Assembly: GCF_000971135.1 (NCBI RefSeq)
Contig: NZ_BBLW01000002.1
Coordinates: forward strand, 186,001-250,000
Source of the DNA: Demequina phytophila
GTDB lineage: Bacteria; Actinomycetota; Actinomycetes; Actinomycetales; Demequinaceae
DNA length: 64,000 nucleotides
Reading direction: 5' to 3'
The notes below the pieces were generated by a model. That model had not been told where the DNA came from. It ran no database searches and worked only from the letters and a program-made list of their open reading frames with translations. The position numbers were made by a program, and so were the translations under genes. This document shows, one piece after another, positions 1 through 10,073 of the stretch (position 1 is the stretch's first letter; each line of letters starts with the position of its first letter).

Positions 1-2
1 TG

Positions 3-2071
<2,069 letters not shown>

Positions 2072-2121
2072 GCCCGTCCTCTCGACCGCGGGACGATGCG
2101 CGGGCCTGGTCGCGTACGTGA

Positions 2122-2161
2122 CGGCGCCCCGGCGCTCCTCGCGGGGAGGGCCGGGGCGCCG
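2122..2161. terminator. strong hairpin between convergent genes
   Basis: A perfect 12-bp inverted repeat (2122-2133 with 2150-2161) encloses a 16-nt loop that itself can pair (CTCC with GGAG). It lies between the lipoprotein stop at 2071 and the end of the convergent DUF4386 gene at 2173, so it could stop transcription from both sides. There is no T-run, as is common in high-GC actinobacteria. Confidence 0.7.
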
Positions 2162-2172
2162 CGTGCGTCGGG

Positions 2173-2937
2173 TCAGGCCGGGACCGCCTCCGGCAGCACC
2201 TGACGCGGCTCGGCCACGGCGCGCGGCGCCCGGGCGAGCAGCCACGCGGTCAGCCCCATCTCCGCGAGCATCGACGGCACCGCGACCACGGCGAGCATGA
2301 CGTCCGCGATGGCCGCGTAGTCCGCGACCAGCACGTGGGCGAACGTGTCCACGATGTAGGCCCCGCCCGCGACGGCGAGGCCCACGCCCAGGATGCGAGG
2401 CGCGAGGCTCGACGTCACCAGGATCCGCCCCACCACCATGAGGTGGAGCCCGAACGCGACCAGCCCGATCAGCCAGGCCACGTCGAAGGCCTGCATGGCG
2501 GTCCCGACCCCCGCGGACCGCGCATCGTCCCCCAGGCCCGCGACGGCGGCGCCGCCGGTGGCGAGGTGCAGCGCGACCGCCATGAAGGTGACGGCGACGG
2601 CGAAGACGATGCTGTAGCCCAGCCGCAGCCAAGCGGCGAGCAGCGAGCGGTGCTCTCCGGTGTGCCGGAGCAGCACGTGGAGCGCCCATGCGATGCCGAT
2701 GTCGATGATCGCGATGGTGACGAAGGCGGCGATCCCGACGCGGAACAGCGCGGCGTCGGCGGCGATCGCGGCCATGGTGGCGGCGGGGTCGTCGGGGATG
2801 ACCAGACGGTTGCGGACGGCGAAGTTCGCGAAGATCGCGAGCACGAAGATCGCGACGTAGCCGGCGCCGGCCCAGCGGGCGACGGCGGGCAGGGCGGGCG
2901 TGGACTGCGGGGTGGACGATGCGCGGGTGGCGGTCAT
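2173..2937 (-). CDS. DUF4386 family integral membrane protein
   Basis: The product has 254 residues and about six hydrophobic segments, starting near residue 24 (GYVAIFVLAIFANF). The sequence pattern, with a variable N-terminus, an early first helix, a DPAAT-type loop, RxGIAAF and a LLRHTG loop, matches the DUF4386 family. No biochemical role is established for it. The ATG at 2937 is preceded by GAGGAG. The gene lies 43 nt downstream of the MDR reductase on the same strand, so the two are probably one unit controlled from the duplicated palindromes at 4019-4066. No enzyme motif is visible. Confidence 0.8.
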   Translation of the reverse strand: MTATRASSTPQSTPALPAVARWAGAGYVAIFVLAIFANFAVRNRLVIPDDPAATMAAIAADAALFRVGIAAFVTIAIIDIGIAWALHVLLRHTGEHRSLLAAWLRLGYSIVFAVAVTFMAVALHLATGGAAVAGLGDDARSAGVGTAMQAFDVAWLIGLVAFGLHLMVVGRILVTSSLAPRILGVGLAVAGGAYIVDTFAHVLVADYAAIADVMLAVVAVPSMLAEMGLTAWLLARAPRAVAEPRQVLPEAVPA

Positions 2938-2980
2938 GATGGCTCCTCGGGTACGGCGGGGGGACGGGTGGGTCGGGCGG

Positions 2981-3988
2981 TCAGTCCTGGACGACCACGG
3001 CCGCCTTGCCCGCGATGCGGCCGGCGGCGAGGTCCGCGACGGCCGTGCCGGCCTGGGCGAGCGGGTACGTGCGGGTGAGCGCGGGAGCGAGGGACCCGGC
3101 GACGATGCGCGTGGTCAGGGCCTCGAGCGGCTCCGCCGCGGTGACCGCGAGGATGCCGGTGAGCGTCTGGCGCGTGAACAGCGACACCAGCGACGCGCGC
3201 AGCTGGCGACCGGCGCCGCCGGTGAGCGAGCCTCCGCCCTCGCCACCGACGATCACGAGCGTGCCCTCGGTGCCGAGGATGCGGCGCAGTCGGCGCAGCG
3301 GCGTGAGGCCGCCGATGTCGATGATCGCGTCGTAGATGGTGGCGAGCGCGGTGACGTCGGTGGTGCGGTAGTCGATCACGTCCGTCGCGCCGAGCGAGCG
3401 GACCAGGTCCGCCTTCGCGCCGCTGGCGACGCCGGTGACCCGGGCGCCCGCCGCGACGGCGAGCTGCACCGCGTACGATCCGACGCCGCCCGAGGCGCCG
3501 AGCACCAGCACGCGGTCGCCGGGCTCGATCGCGGCGCGCTCGACGGCCTTGAGAGCCGTGACGCCGGAGACGGGCACCACGGCCGCGGCGGCGAAGCTCA
3601 TCGCGTCCGGCTTGCGCACCAGCTGGCCCTCCTTGGCGATCGCGTGCTCGGCGAAGGACCCGGTCGCGGTGCCGAGCACCTCGTCACCCGCGGCGAACCG
3701 GGTGACGCCCTCGCCGATCCCGACGACCACGCCGGCGACGTCCGAGCCGGCGACGGGCTGGCGCGGGTGCGTGAGCCCGAAGCCCATGAGGCGCATCACC
3801 AGCGGTCGACCGGTGGCCAGGTGCCAGACGCCGCGATCGACGCCCGCGGCGCGCACCTCGACGAGGACCTCGCCGGGACCGGGAGTCGGACGCTCGACGG
3901 TCTCGACGCGGATGGCCTCGGGGCCGGTGTACTCGCGCTGGACGGCGGCCCGAGTGGTGGCGGTGGAGGTGGGGACGGTGGCGGTCAT
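2981..3988 (-). CDS. zinc-independent MDR (quinone-oxidoreductase-like) reductase
   Basis: This is a 335-residue member of the medium-chain dehydrogenase/reductase superfamily, NAD(P)H:quinone reductase/enoyl reductase branch. The N-terminal GroES-like domain contains the PGPGEVLVEVRAAGVDRGVW segment. The nucleotide-binding fold has the glycine motif GASGGVGSYAVQLA. The zinc-binding cysteines of alcohol dehydrogenases are absent, which argues for a quinone, enone or similar substrate. The ATG is preceded by AAGGAG. It is divergent from a TetR regulator, with two identical operators between them, so it is probably the regulator's direct target and may deal with a toxic electrophile. The substrate is unknown. 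Confidence 0.85.
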   Translation of the reverse strand: MTATVPTSTATTRAAVQREYTGPEAIRVETVERPTPGPGEVLVEVRAAGVDRGVWHLATGRPLVMRLMGFGLTHPRQPVAGSDVAGVVVGIGEGVTRFAAGDEVLGTATGSFAEHAIAKEGQLVRKPDAMSFAAAAVVPVSGVTALKAVERAAIEPGDRVLVLGASGGVGSYAVQLAVAAGARVTGVASGAKADLVRSLGATDVIDYRTTDVTALATIYDAIIDIGGLTPLRRLRRILGTEGTLVIVGGEGGGSLTGGAGRQLRASLVSLFTRQTLTGILAVTAAEPLEALTTRIVAGSLAPALTRTYPLAQAGTAVADLAAGRIAGKAAVVVQD

Positions 3989-4018
3989 GTCGGGGCTCCT
4001 TCTCGTGTCGATGCGATT

Positions 4019-4066
4019 CGTACTTAGTACGACTTGCTATGCTCGACCGTAGGCGTACTTAGTACG
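4019..4066. promoter_or_regulatory. duplicated TetR-type operator
   Basis: Two identical 13-bp palindromes, CGTACT-T-AGTACG, lie at 4019-4031 and 4054-4066, 35 bp apart. They sit in the gap between the MDR gene (start 3988) and the TetR gene (start 4089). The outer flanks are also mirror images (GATT before the first copy, AATC after the second). A perfect duplicated palindrome in the shared divergent promoter is the expected binding site of the adjacent TetR protein, repressing both directions. Confidence 0.8.
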
Positions 4067-4088
4067 AATCGCAAGGGCTGGAGCGAGA

Positions 4089-4769
4089 ATGACCACAGAA
4101 GACGTGGTGACCAGGGACGATGCCTCGGCCCGCAAGCCGCGGCTGTCGCGCGAGCGGGTGATCACCGCCGCGATGGAGCTGGCGGACCGCGACGGGATCG
4201 AGTCCCTCACCATTCGCGCGCTCGCGGAGGACCTGGGGACCAAGCCCATGACGATCTACCACCACGTCGCGGGAAAGGAGGTGCTGCTCGACGGCATGGT
4301 CGACATCGTCTTCTCGGAGATCGAGAACCCGCCGACGGACCTCGAGTGGCGTGAGGCTCTGCGCGTCCGCTGTCGGTCGGCGCGCGTGGTGCTCGCGCGT
4401 CACCCGTGGTCGGTGCCGTTGCTCGAGTCGCGGACCTCGCCCGGGCCCGAGCTGCTCCGCCACCACGAGGCGGTGCTCGCGACCCTCGCGCGGGGCGGCC
4501 TGCCGCTGCCGCAGATGGCGCACGCCTACGCGGTCCTCGACAGCTTCGTGTACGGCTTCGCGCTCCAGGAAGCCAACCTGCCGGTGCAGGGCGGCGAGGG
4601 GATGGCGGAGGTCGCGCAGGAGATCGCGGCGGCGTTCGACCCCGGCGCGTACCCGAACCTCGTGAGGCTCACGGTCGACCACGTGATGAAGCCGGGGTAC
4701 TCCTTCGGCTCGTCGTTCGACGTGGGGCTCGAGATGCTGCTCGACGGGATCGCGCGCGCGGCAGAATAG
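4089..4769 (+). CDS. TetR/AcrR family transcriptional repressor
   Basis: The protein has 226 residues. A short basic N-terminal arm (residues 10-16) precedes the TetR helix-turn-helix (residues about 17-64: [20 protein letters not shown], then [19 protein letters not shown]). The rest resembles the C-terminal ligand domain of TetR itself (TetR_C group: [21 protein letters not shown]). The start follows GGAG. It is divergent from the MDR reductase and sits beside two perfect palindromic sites, so it probably represses that gene and itself. The effector is unknown. The downstream recO start is 5 nt after the stop, so some read-through into recO is possible. Confidence 0.9.
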   Translation: MTTEDVVTRDDASARKPRLSRERVITAAMELADRDGIESLTIRALAEDLGTKPMTIYHHVAGKEVLLDGMVDIVFSEIENPPTDLEWREALRVRCRSARVVLARHPWSVPLLESRTSPGPELLRHHEAVLATLARGGLPLPQMAHAYAVLDSFVYGFALQEANLPVQGGEGMAEVAQEIAAAFDPGAYPNLVRLTVDHVMKPGYSFGSSFDVGLEMLLDGIARAAE

Positions 4770-4773
4770 GCGG

Positions 4774-5505
4774 GTGCCCCTCTACCGTGACGACGCGATC
4801 GTCCTCCGCACCCACAAGCTGGGCGAGGCCGACCGGATCGTCACCATGCTCACGCGTCGCCACGGCAAGGTGCGCGCCGTCGCGAAGGGTGTGCGCCGCA
4901 CCTCGAGCCGCCTCGGCGCGCGCATGGAGCCGTTCATGCTGGTCGACGTCCAGCTCTACGAAGGCCGCAACCTCGACATCGTGAGCCAGGTCGAGACCAA
5001 GGAGCCGTACGCGCGCCGCATCGCGGAGGACTACGGGATGTTCACCGCCGCCACCGCGATGGTGGAGACGGCGGACAAGCTGGTCGACCACGAACGCGAG
5101 CCCGCGTGGGAGCAGTACCGCCTGCTCCACGGCGCGCTGGGCGCGCTGAGCCGCCGCGAGCATGAGCCGGGCCTGGTGCTCGACAGCTTCCTGCTCCGCT
5201 CGCTGTCCCTCGCGGGCTACGAGCCCAGCTTCTCCGACTGCGCGAGCTGCGGGCGTCCGGGTCCCCACCGCGCCTTCGTGGTGGGCGGGGGAGGGGCGGT
5301 GTGCGAGAGCTGCCGCCCGCCCGGCGCCGCCGCCCCCGCGCCGGAGACGTTCTCCCTGCTCGAGGCGCTGCTGTCCGGGGACTGGCCCACCGCGGACGCG
5401 TCCGAGGCCCGCAACCGGCGCGACGCCGCCGGCCTCATCGCGGCGTACACGCAGTTCCACCTCGAGCGGAAGGTCCGCAGCCTGGGCCACGTGGACCGGA
5501 CCTGA
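4774..5505 (+). CDS. recO: DNA repair protein RecO
   Basis: RecO helps load RecA onto SSB-coated single-stranded DNA in the RecF pathway. The protein has 243 residues, which is typical. The N-terminal OB-fold is seen in [20 protein letters not shown] and in the basic [12 protein letters not shown] strand. The C-terminal half has a CxxC...CxxC zinc site (CASC at about 150, CESC at about 174), usual in actinobacterial RecO. The GTG at 4774 lies just after the TetR stop. uppS follows 73 nt later, the usual recO-uppS order of actinobacteria. Confidence 0.95.
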   Translation: MPLYRDDAIVLRTHKLGEADRIVTMLTRRHGKVRAVAKGVRRTSSRLGARMEPFMLVDVQLYEGRNLDIVSQVETKEPYARRIAEDYGMFTAATAMVETADKLVDHEREPAWEQYRLLHGALGALSRREHEPGLVLDSFLLRSLSLAGYEPSFSDCASCGRPGPHRAFVVGGGGAVCESCRPPGAAAPAPETFSLLEALLSGDWPTADASEARNRRDAAGLIAAYTQFHLERKVRSLGHVDRT

Positions 5506-5565
5506 CCGGCGCCCCGTGCGCGGGGCGAGGATGCCCGCCCGCCGGGCCGGAGCGTCGTCCGCCGA

Positions 5566-5571
5566 TAGGCT
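5566..5571 (+). promoter_or_regulatory. -10 box for leaderless uppS
   Basis: TAGGCT lies 7 nt before the GTG at 5579, so the transcript would begin at or next to the start codon. No good -35 is visible. No ribosome-binding site precedes uppS, which supports leaderless translation. Confidence 0.6.
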
Positions 5572-5578
5572 TTCCACC

Positions 5579-6337
5579 GTGACCGTCCTGCCCCCGTTCC
5601 CGCACGCGTCCGGCGCGACCCCGCCCGCCCTGCCCCAGGCCGCGGTCCCGAAGCACGTAGCGGTCGTGATGGACGGCAACGGCCGCTGGGCGAAGGAGCG
5701 CGGGCTGCCGCGCACCGCCGGGCACGAGCGCGGCGAGGCGTCCCTGCTCGACGTGGTCGCGGGCGCGATCGAGATCGGCGTCACGCACATCAGCGCGTAC
5801 GCGTTCAGCACCGAGAACTGGAAGCGCAGTCCCGATGAGGTCCGCTTCCTCATGGGCTTCAACCGCGACGTGATCCGCCGTCGCCGCGACGAGATGCACA
5901 GCTGGGGCGTGCGCGTGCGCTGGGCCGGCCGCCGCCCCAAGCTGTGGCGCTCCGTCATCACCGAGCTCGAGAAGGCCGAGGAGCTCACGCGCGAGAACAC
6001 GACGCTCACGCTCACGATGTGCGTGAACTACGGCGGCCGCGCCGAGATCGCGGACGCCGCGAAGGCGATCGCGATGAAGGTCGCGGCGGGGGAGCTGGAC
6101 CCGTCCAAGATCACCGAGAAGACGCTCGCGGCACACCTCGACGAGCCCGACATGCCCGACGTCGACCTGTTCTGGCGCTCCAGCGGCGAGCAGCGGTCAT
6201 CGAACTTCCTGCCGTGGCAGGCGGCCTACGCGGAGTACGTGTTCAGCGACACGCTGTGGCCCGATGTCGACCGCACGCACCTGTGGGCCGCGATCGAGGA
6301 GTACGCGCGGCGCAACCGCCGCTTCGGCGCCGCGTAG
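5579..6337 (+). CDS. uppS: isoprenyl (polyprenyl) diphosphate synthase, cis-prenyltransferase
   Basis: This enzyme makes the cis-polyprenyl diphosphate that becomes the lipid carrier for cell-wall precursors. The protein has 252 residues from the GTG at 5579. Family signatures are present in order: [24 protein letters not shown] with the catalytic Asp, [14 protein letters not shown], and [19 protein letters not shown] near the C-terminus with the substrate-binding arginine and serine. The start was chosen because a TAGGCT -10 box ends 7 nt upstream; the longer frame reaches back into recO and is not needed. The stop is 12 nt from the convergent DedA-like gene. Confidence 0.95.
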   Translation: MTVLPPFPHASGATPPALPQAAVPKHVAVVMDGNGRWAKERGLPRTAGHERGEASLLDVVAGAIEIGVTHISAYAFSTENWKRSPDEVRFLMGFNRDVIRRRRDEMHSWGVRVRWAGRRPKLWRSVITELEKAEELTRENTTLTLTMCVNYGGRAEIADAAKAIAMKVAAGELDPSKITEKTLAAHLDEPDMPDVDLFWRSSGEQRSSNFLPWQAAYAEYVFSDTLWPDVDRTHLWAAIEEYARRNRRFGAA

Positions 6338-6349
6338 CGGCGGTCGCGG

Positions 6350-6892
6350 CTACGCGACGGGGGACGATGCGGCGGTCGCCTGGTCCTCGCCCGTCGCCTC
6401 CCGACGGCGACGGCGCGCCACGAGCACGGCGACCACGGCGGCGACCAGCAGCACGCTGCCCGCGAGCATCCACGGGGACGTCGTGAACGCCTGCCACGCG
6501 GAGAAGCCGACCAGCTCGTAGGCGCCGGCCCAGAGGAGGCATCCGGGGATCATCGCGAGCGTGTAGCGGCCCCAGTGCATGCGCGCGTATCCGGCGCCGC
6601 CGTTGACCAGCGACTGGATCCCGATGGTGAGGAAGGAAAGCGGGATCGCGATCCAGCCCCACCGTTCGGTGAACGCCTGCGCCTTCGCCATGCCCGGTCC
6701 GGAGAAGCGGCGCGCGATGCGGGCGCGCTTGCTGTGCTGCTTCTCGGCGCGATCGGCGACCGCATCCGCGCCGGCGCGCGCCCAGCGCGCCAGCCAGTAG
6801 GTCGCCTGCGTGCGCACGAACACGATGAGCACGAGTGCCGCGAACAGCCACCACCAGGGGCCGTCCATGACGAAGTCGGGGATGCCGGGCAT
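6350..6892 (-). CDS. DedA/VTT-domain membrane protein
   Basis: The protein has 180 residues: an N-terminal membrane segment, a basic cytoplasmic stretch (AEKQHSKRARIARRF) and the VTT/SNARE-associated region (FTERWGWIAIPLSFLTIGIQ, NGGAGYARMHWGRY, PGCLLWAGAYELVGF), then a last helix and a basic tail. VTT proteins act in membrane lipid handling, and DedA members include lipid-carrier flippases; the exact role here is not known. The ATG at 6892 overlaps the zur stop by one base (TGATG), so it is the last gene of the zinc operon. Its position next to uppS, which makes the lipid carrier, is interesting but on the opposite strand. Confidence 0.85.
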   Translation of the reverse strand: MPGIPDFVMDGPWWWLFAALVLIVFVRTQATYWLARWARAGADAVADRAEKQHSKRARIARRFSGPGMAKAQAFTERWGWIAIPLSFLTIGIQSLVNGGAGYARMHWGRYTLAMIPGCLLWAGAYELVGFSAWQAFTTSPWMLAGSVLLVAAVVAVLVARRRRREATGEDQATAASSPVA

Positions 6893-7305
6893 CACGCGTC
6901 GCCGGCCGCGGCGCACTCGGGGCACACCCCGGTGAGCTCGATGGTGTGGCGGATGTCGCCGTAGCCGTGCTCGCGGCCGATCGCCGCCGCGTACGCCTCG
7001 AAGTCCGGCACGTCGATCTCGACGGCCTTGCCGCAGACGCGGCACCGCAGGTGGTGGTGATGCTCCTCGCCCGCCTCGCAGCGGCGGTAGAGGGTCTCGC
7101 CGGATTCCGCGACCACGGCATCCACCTCGCCGGTCTCGGCGAGCGACTGCAGGGCGCGGTAGACGGTCGCGAGGCCCGTGGTCGAGCCCTCGGAGCGGAG
7201 GCGCTCGTGCCACGCCTGTGCCGAGCGGAACTCGCCCAGGTCCAGCGCGTCGAGGATCTCGCGTCGCTGGCGCGTCATGCGGGGGCGTGGGGCGGCGGAG
7301 GTCAC
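6892..7305 (-). CDS. zur: Fur-family zinc uptake regulator
   Basis: The protein has 137 residues. The winged helix is seen in RMTRQRREILDALD...SAQAWHERLRSEGSTTGLATVYRALQ, written here in part. The metal-sensing half has HHHHLRCRVCGK and a second CxxC (CPEC) near the C-terminus, forming the structural zinc site. The GTG at 7305 overlaps the znuB stop as GTGA and is chosen over an internal ATG at 7278. Zinc rather than iron is inferred from its place in a znuACB operon and from the Zur-like box upstream of znuA, which would make the operon autoregulated. Confidence 0.9.
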   Translation of the reverse strand: MTSAAPRPRMTRQRREILDALDLGEFRSAQAWHERLRSEGSTTGLATVYRALQSLAETGEVDAVVAESGETLYRRCEAGEEHHHHLRCRVCGKAVEIDVPDFEAYAAAIGREHGYGDIRHTIELTGVCPECAAAGDA

Positions 7306-8135
7306 GTGCCCCTCCTCGTGAGCGAGGTGATGGAGGCGACCGCGACGTACACGAGCACGCCGAGCGTGACGATCAGCGCGCCCGGCTGGACGTCGTAGAA
7401 CACGGTGATCCAGATGCCGGTGAGGGTGAGCGCCGCGCCGATCCCCATCGCGAGGTGCATGGTCCGTGCGAAGGAGCGCGTGATGAGCTGCGCGATCGCG
7501 ACGGGCACGATCATCAGCGCGCTCACCAGCAGCACGCCGACCACGCGCATCGCGACGGTGATGGTGACGGCCGCGAGCACCGCGACCACCATGTTGAGCG
7601 CCTCGACGGGGAGGCCGGTGGAGCGTGCGAACTCCTGGTCGTGGGTGACGGCGAACAGCGCAGTCCTGAGGCCGAGCCCCACCAGCAGGATGACCGCCGC
7701 GAGCCCCACGCTCATCCACACGTCGCCCCACGTCACGGTGGAGATGGAACCGAAGAGGTAGCCCAGCAGGTTGGCGTTCGAGCCGCCCGCGAGCCCGATG
7801 AGCAGCACGCCGCCGGCGATGCCGCCGTAGAACAGGATCGCCATCACCACGTCCGCGGCGGCGCCGCGCGAGCGCATGCGCTCGATCACCACGGCGCCGA
7901 TGATCGCGAACAGCACGGCGCCGGGGATGGCGAGCGCGTCCTGTTGAGCGAGATCGAACAGGCTGCCGGCCAGCCAGCCGGCCGCGACGCCAGCGAGGGC
8001 CACGTGGCCGATGCCGTCGCCGAGCAGCGCCATCTTGCGTTGCACCAGGTAGGTGCCCATCACGGGCGCGGCGAGGCCCACCAGGAGGCCCACCAGCAGC
8101 ATGCGCTGGATCAGTGGTTCGGCGAGGAGGTTCAC
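7302..8135 (-). CDS. znuB: zinc ABC transporter permease
   Basis: This 277-residue integral membrane protein of the ABC-3 family has about eight hydrophobic helices. Typical segments are MLLVGLLVGLAAPVMGTYLVQRKMA and GDGIGHVALAGVA near the N-terminus, and DVWMSVGLAAVILLVG in the middle. It forms the membrane channel for the binding protein and ATPase encoded just upstream. The GTG start overlaps the znuC stop (GTGA). zur starts within its last codons. Zinc versus manganese cannot be settled from the permease alone. Confidence 0.92.
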   Translation of the reverse strand: MNLLAEPLIQRMLLVGLLVGLAAPVMGTYLVQRKMALLGDGIGHVALAGVAAGWLAGSLFDLAQQDALAIPGAVLFAIIGAVVIERMRSRGAAADVVMAILFYGGIAGGVLLIGLAGGSNANLLGYLFGSISTVTWGDVWMSVGLAAVILLVGLGLRTALFAVTHDQEFARSTGLPVEALNMVVAVLAAVTITVAMRVVGVLLVSALMIVPVAIAQLITRSFARTMHLAMGIGAALTLTGIWITVFYDVQPGALIVTLGVLVYVAVASITSLTRRGT

Positions 8136-8956
8136 GGCCCCTCCAATCCCAGGCCGCCGTCGCGCGTCGGCGGGTCCGTGTGGGGGTGCTCGTGGTCGTG
8201 CCCGGGCAGCGCGTGGACGCCCAGGTCCTTGGGCGGCGGGCCGTCGTAGGTGACGCAGCCGCGCTCGAGGACCACCGCGCGGTCGATGTGGTGGGCCATG
8301 GCGCCCAGCTCGTGGAGCACGATCACCACGCCCACGCGGTCGTGCTTGAGGTGGCCCACGGTGTGGGAGAACGCGACCTGCGACTCGAGGTCCACGCCCG
8401 CCATGGGCTCGTCGAGGATGAGCAGGCGCGGCTTGCGCACCAGGGCGCGCGCGATCAGGACGCGCTGCTGCTGACCGCCGGACAGGCGCGAGACGTCGCG
8501 CTTGGCGAGGTCCTCGATGCCCACGGAGCGCAGCGCGGCACGGGCACGGGCGTGTGCGTCGCGGGGCGGCACGAGGCCGCGCAGGCGGGCGCCCACGCGG
8601 TCCGCGCCGTCGCGGCTGCCCAGCAGGCCCGAGGTCACCACCTCGAGCGAGGTGGCGGACACGCCGCCCGCCGCGCTGATGCGCTGGGGCACGTAGCCCA
8701 GGTGGGCGCGGGACGATGCGGTGGCCGGGCGGGCGAACAGCCGGATGGTGCCGGACTGGTGGGGCACGGCTCCCACGATCGAGCGCACGAAGGTCGACTT
8801 GCCGGAGCCGTTGCCGCCCATGAGCGCGACCACCTCTCCGGGCTGCGCGGTGAGCGAGACGCCGTGGAGGATCTCGGTGCCCTGGAGGGAGACGCGGACG
8901 TCCCGCGCCTCGACGAGCGAGGGCGGGACGTCACGGATCTCGGCGGGTTCACTCAC
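8132..8956 (-). CDS. znuC: zinc ABC transporter ATP-binding protein
   Basis: The 274-residue ATPase has Walker A GGNGSGKST (near residue 48), signature LSGGQQQR, Walker B LLILDEPMAG and an H-loop in VIVLHELG. The C-terminus is His-rich (HDHEHPHTD), as seen in several zinc transporters, and may bind metal. The GTG at 8956 lies inside the last codons of znuA (8-nt overlap), and the stop overlaps znuB, so the three transport genes are tightly coupled. One copy of the decamer GGACGATGCG lies within the gene at 8711. Confidence 0.93.
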   Translation of the reverse strand: MSEPAEIRDVPPSLVEARDVRVSLQGTEILHGVSLTAQPGEVVALMGGNGSGKSTFVRSIVGAVPHQSGTIRLFARPATASSRAHLGYVPQRISAAGGVSATSLEVVTSGLLGSRDGADRVGARLRGLVPPRDAHARARAALRSVGIEDLAKRDVSRLSGGQQQRVLIARALVRKPRLLILDEPMAGVDLESQVAFSHTVGHLKHDRVGVVIVLHELGAMAHHIDRAVVLERGCVTYDGPPPKDLGVHALPGHDHEHPHTDPPTRDGGLGLEGP

Positions 8957-9884
8957 AGCCGAGCGCAGCCTCCAGCGCTGCGAGGTTCCTGGTCATGACA
9001 GCAATGTAGTCGTCGCCGTCCGCGACGGTCTCCACCGGGCTCAGCACCGTCGTCTCGACGCCCGCGTCCGCGGCGAGGGCCTGGGCGACCGACGCGCTCA
9101 CGGCGTCCTCCGTGAACACCGTGGTCGCGCCGGTCTCCGCGATGAGGTCCTTGATCTCGAGGATGCGCGCAGGGGAGGGCTCGCTCTCGGGGTCGATGCC
9201 GGCCACGCCCTCCTGGTGCAGGCCGTACGCCTCCGCGAGGTAGGAGAACGCCTCGTGGCTCGTCACGAAGGTGTCACGCTCGCACTGCGCGAGCCCGTCG
9301 CGGTAGTCCGTGTCGAGGCCGTCGAGCGTGGCGTGGAGCGCCTCCGCGTTGGCGGTGTAGGTGGCGGCGTTGTCGGGGTCCGCCGTCGCGAACGCCTCGC
9401 CCACGGCGTCGCCGAAGTGCGCGAGCAGCTCGGGGTCGAGCCAGAAGTGCGGGTCCATGGAGCCGTGCTCGTGGTCGTCCGCCTCCTCGTCCGCGTGCTC
9501 GTCGGCGGCGTGCAGCTCGACCACCGTGCCGGCGTCGAGCGCCTCCACGCCGGTGGTGGAGATCGCGTCGTCGACGGCGGGCTGGAAGTCCGCCAGGTAC
9601 AGCGCGAGGTCCGCGGTGCCGAGCTGGCGGACCGTGTTCGGCGAGAGCTCGACGTCGTGCGGCTCGACGCCCGCGGGGGTCATGGAGACGGTCGACACGA
9701 GGTCGCCGCCCACCTGTTCGGCGACGAACTGCAGCGGGTAGAAGGCGGTGGCGACGGTGAGCGCCGCGTCCGGATCGGCGGACCCGCCGCCGACGATGGG
9801 CTCGGCGGAGCAGCCGGCGAGCGCGAGGGTGGACACGGTGGCGGCCGCGACGAGCGTGCCGGTGCGACGGGAGGGGGTGAGCAT
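8949..9884 (-). CDS. znuA: zinc-binding lipoprotein of ABC transporter
   Basis: This is a cluster A-I metal-binding protein. The start at 9884 gives a normal lipoprotein signal with the lipobox LAGC near residue 25; a frame extension to 9914 would begin inside the Zur box and is rejected. The family pattern is complete: AFYPLQFVAEQVGGD, the metal ligand in GVEPHDVELSP, a His/Asp/Glu-rich loop (ADEHADEEADDHEHG) before MDPHFWLDP, then TSHEAFSYLAEAYGL and TVFTEDAVS. The His-rich loop points to zinc rather than manganese. The regulatory box ends about 20 nt upstream of the start. Confidence 0.93.
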   Translation of the reverse strand: MLTPSRRTGTLVAAATVSTLALAGCSAEPIVGGGSADPDAALTVATAFYPLQFVAEQVGGDLVSTVSMTPAGVEPHDVELSPNTVRQLGTADLALYLADFQPAVDDAISTTGVEALDAGTVVELHAADEHADEEADDHEHGSMDPHFWLDPELLAHFGDAVGEAFATADPDNAATYTANAEALHATLDGLDTDYRDGLAQCERDTFVTSHEAFSYLAEAYGLHQEGVAGIDPESEPSPARILEIKDLIAETGATTVFTEDAVSASVAQALAADAGVETTVLSPVETVADGDDYIAVMTRNLAALEAALGCE

Positions 9885-9904
9885 GGTCACCACCGTACTG
9901 CAAT

Positions 9905-9919
9905 TGATAATCATTGTCG
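9905..9919 (-). promoter_or_regulatory. Zur-type box upstream of znuA
   Basis: TGATAAT-C-ATTGTCG is a 7-1-7 imperfect inverted repeat (five of seven pairs) that resembles the AT-rich Zur/Fur boxes of actinobacteria and stands out in this GC-rich sequence. It lies about 20 nt from the znuA start in an operon that encodes a Fur-family protein. Repression of znuACB-zur under zinc sufficiency is inferred. Confidence 0.75.
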
Positions 9920-10029
9920 ATAAGACGTTGGTCCCGGGGTGGCGCGCTGCTGTGGGCGGAGCCGTCGCGAACCCGACCCGAGCATCGTCCCCCGCCCGGC
10001 CGTCGCATCGTCCCCGGCACGTTCGCCGC

Positions 10030-10035
10030 TAGACT
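10030..10035 (+). promoter_or_regulatory. -10 box for glyS
   Basis: TAGACT would start transcription near 10042, leaving a leader of about 32 nt that includes AAGGAG at 10062-10067. Two copies of the decamer-type motif GCATCGTCC lie just upstream (9982 and 10004). Confidence 0.55.
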
Positions 10036-10073
10036 TGCGCGAGCGATTCCGACCCCCTGCCAAGGAGCATCAC

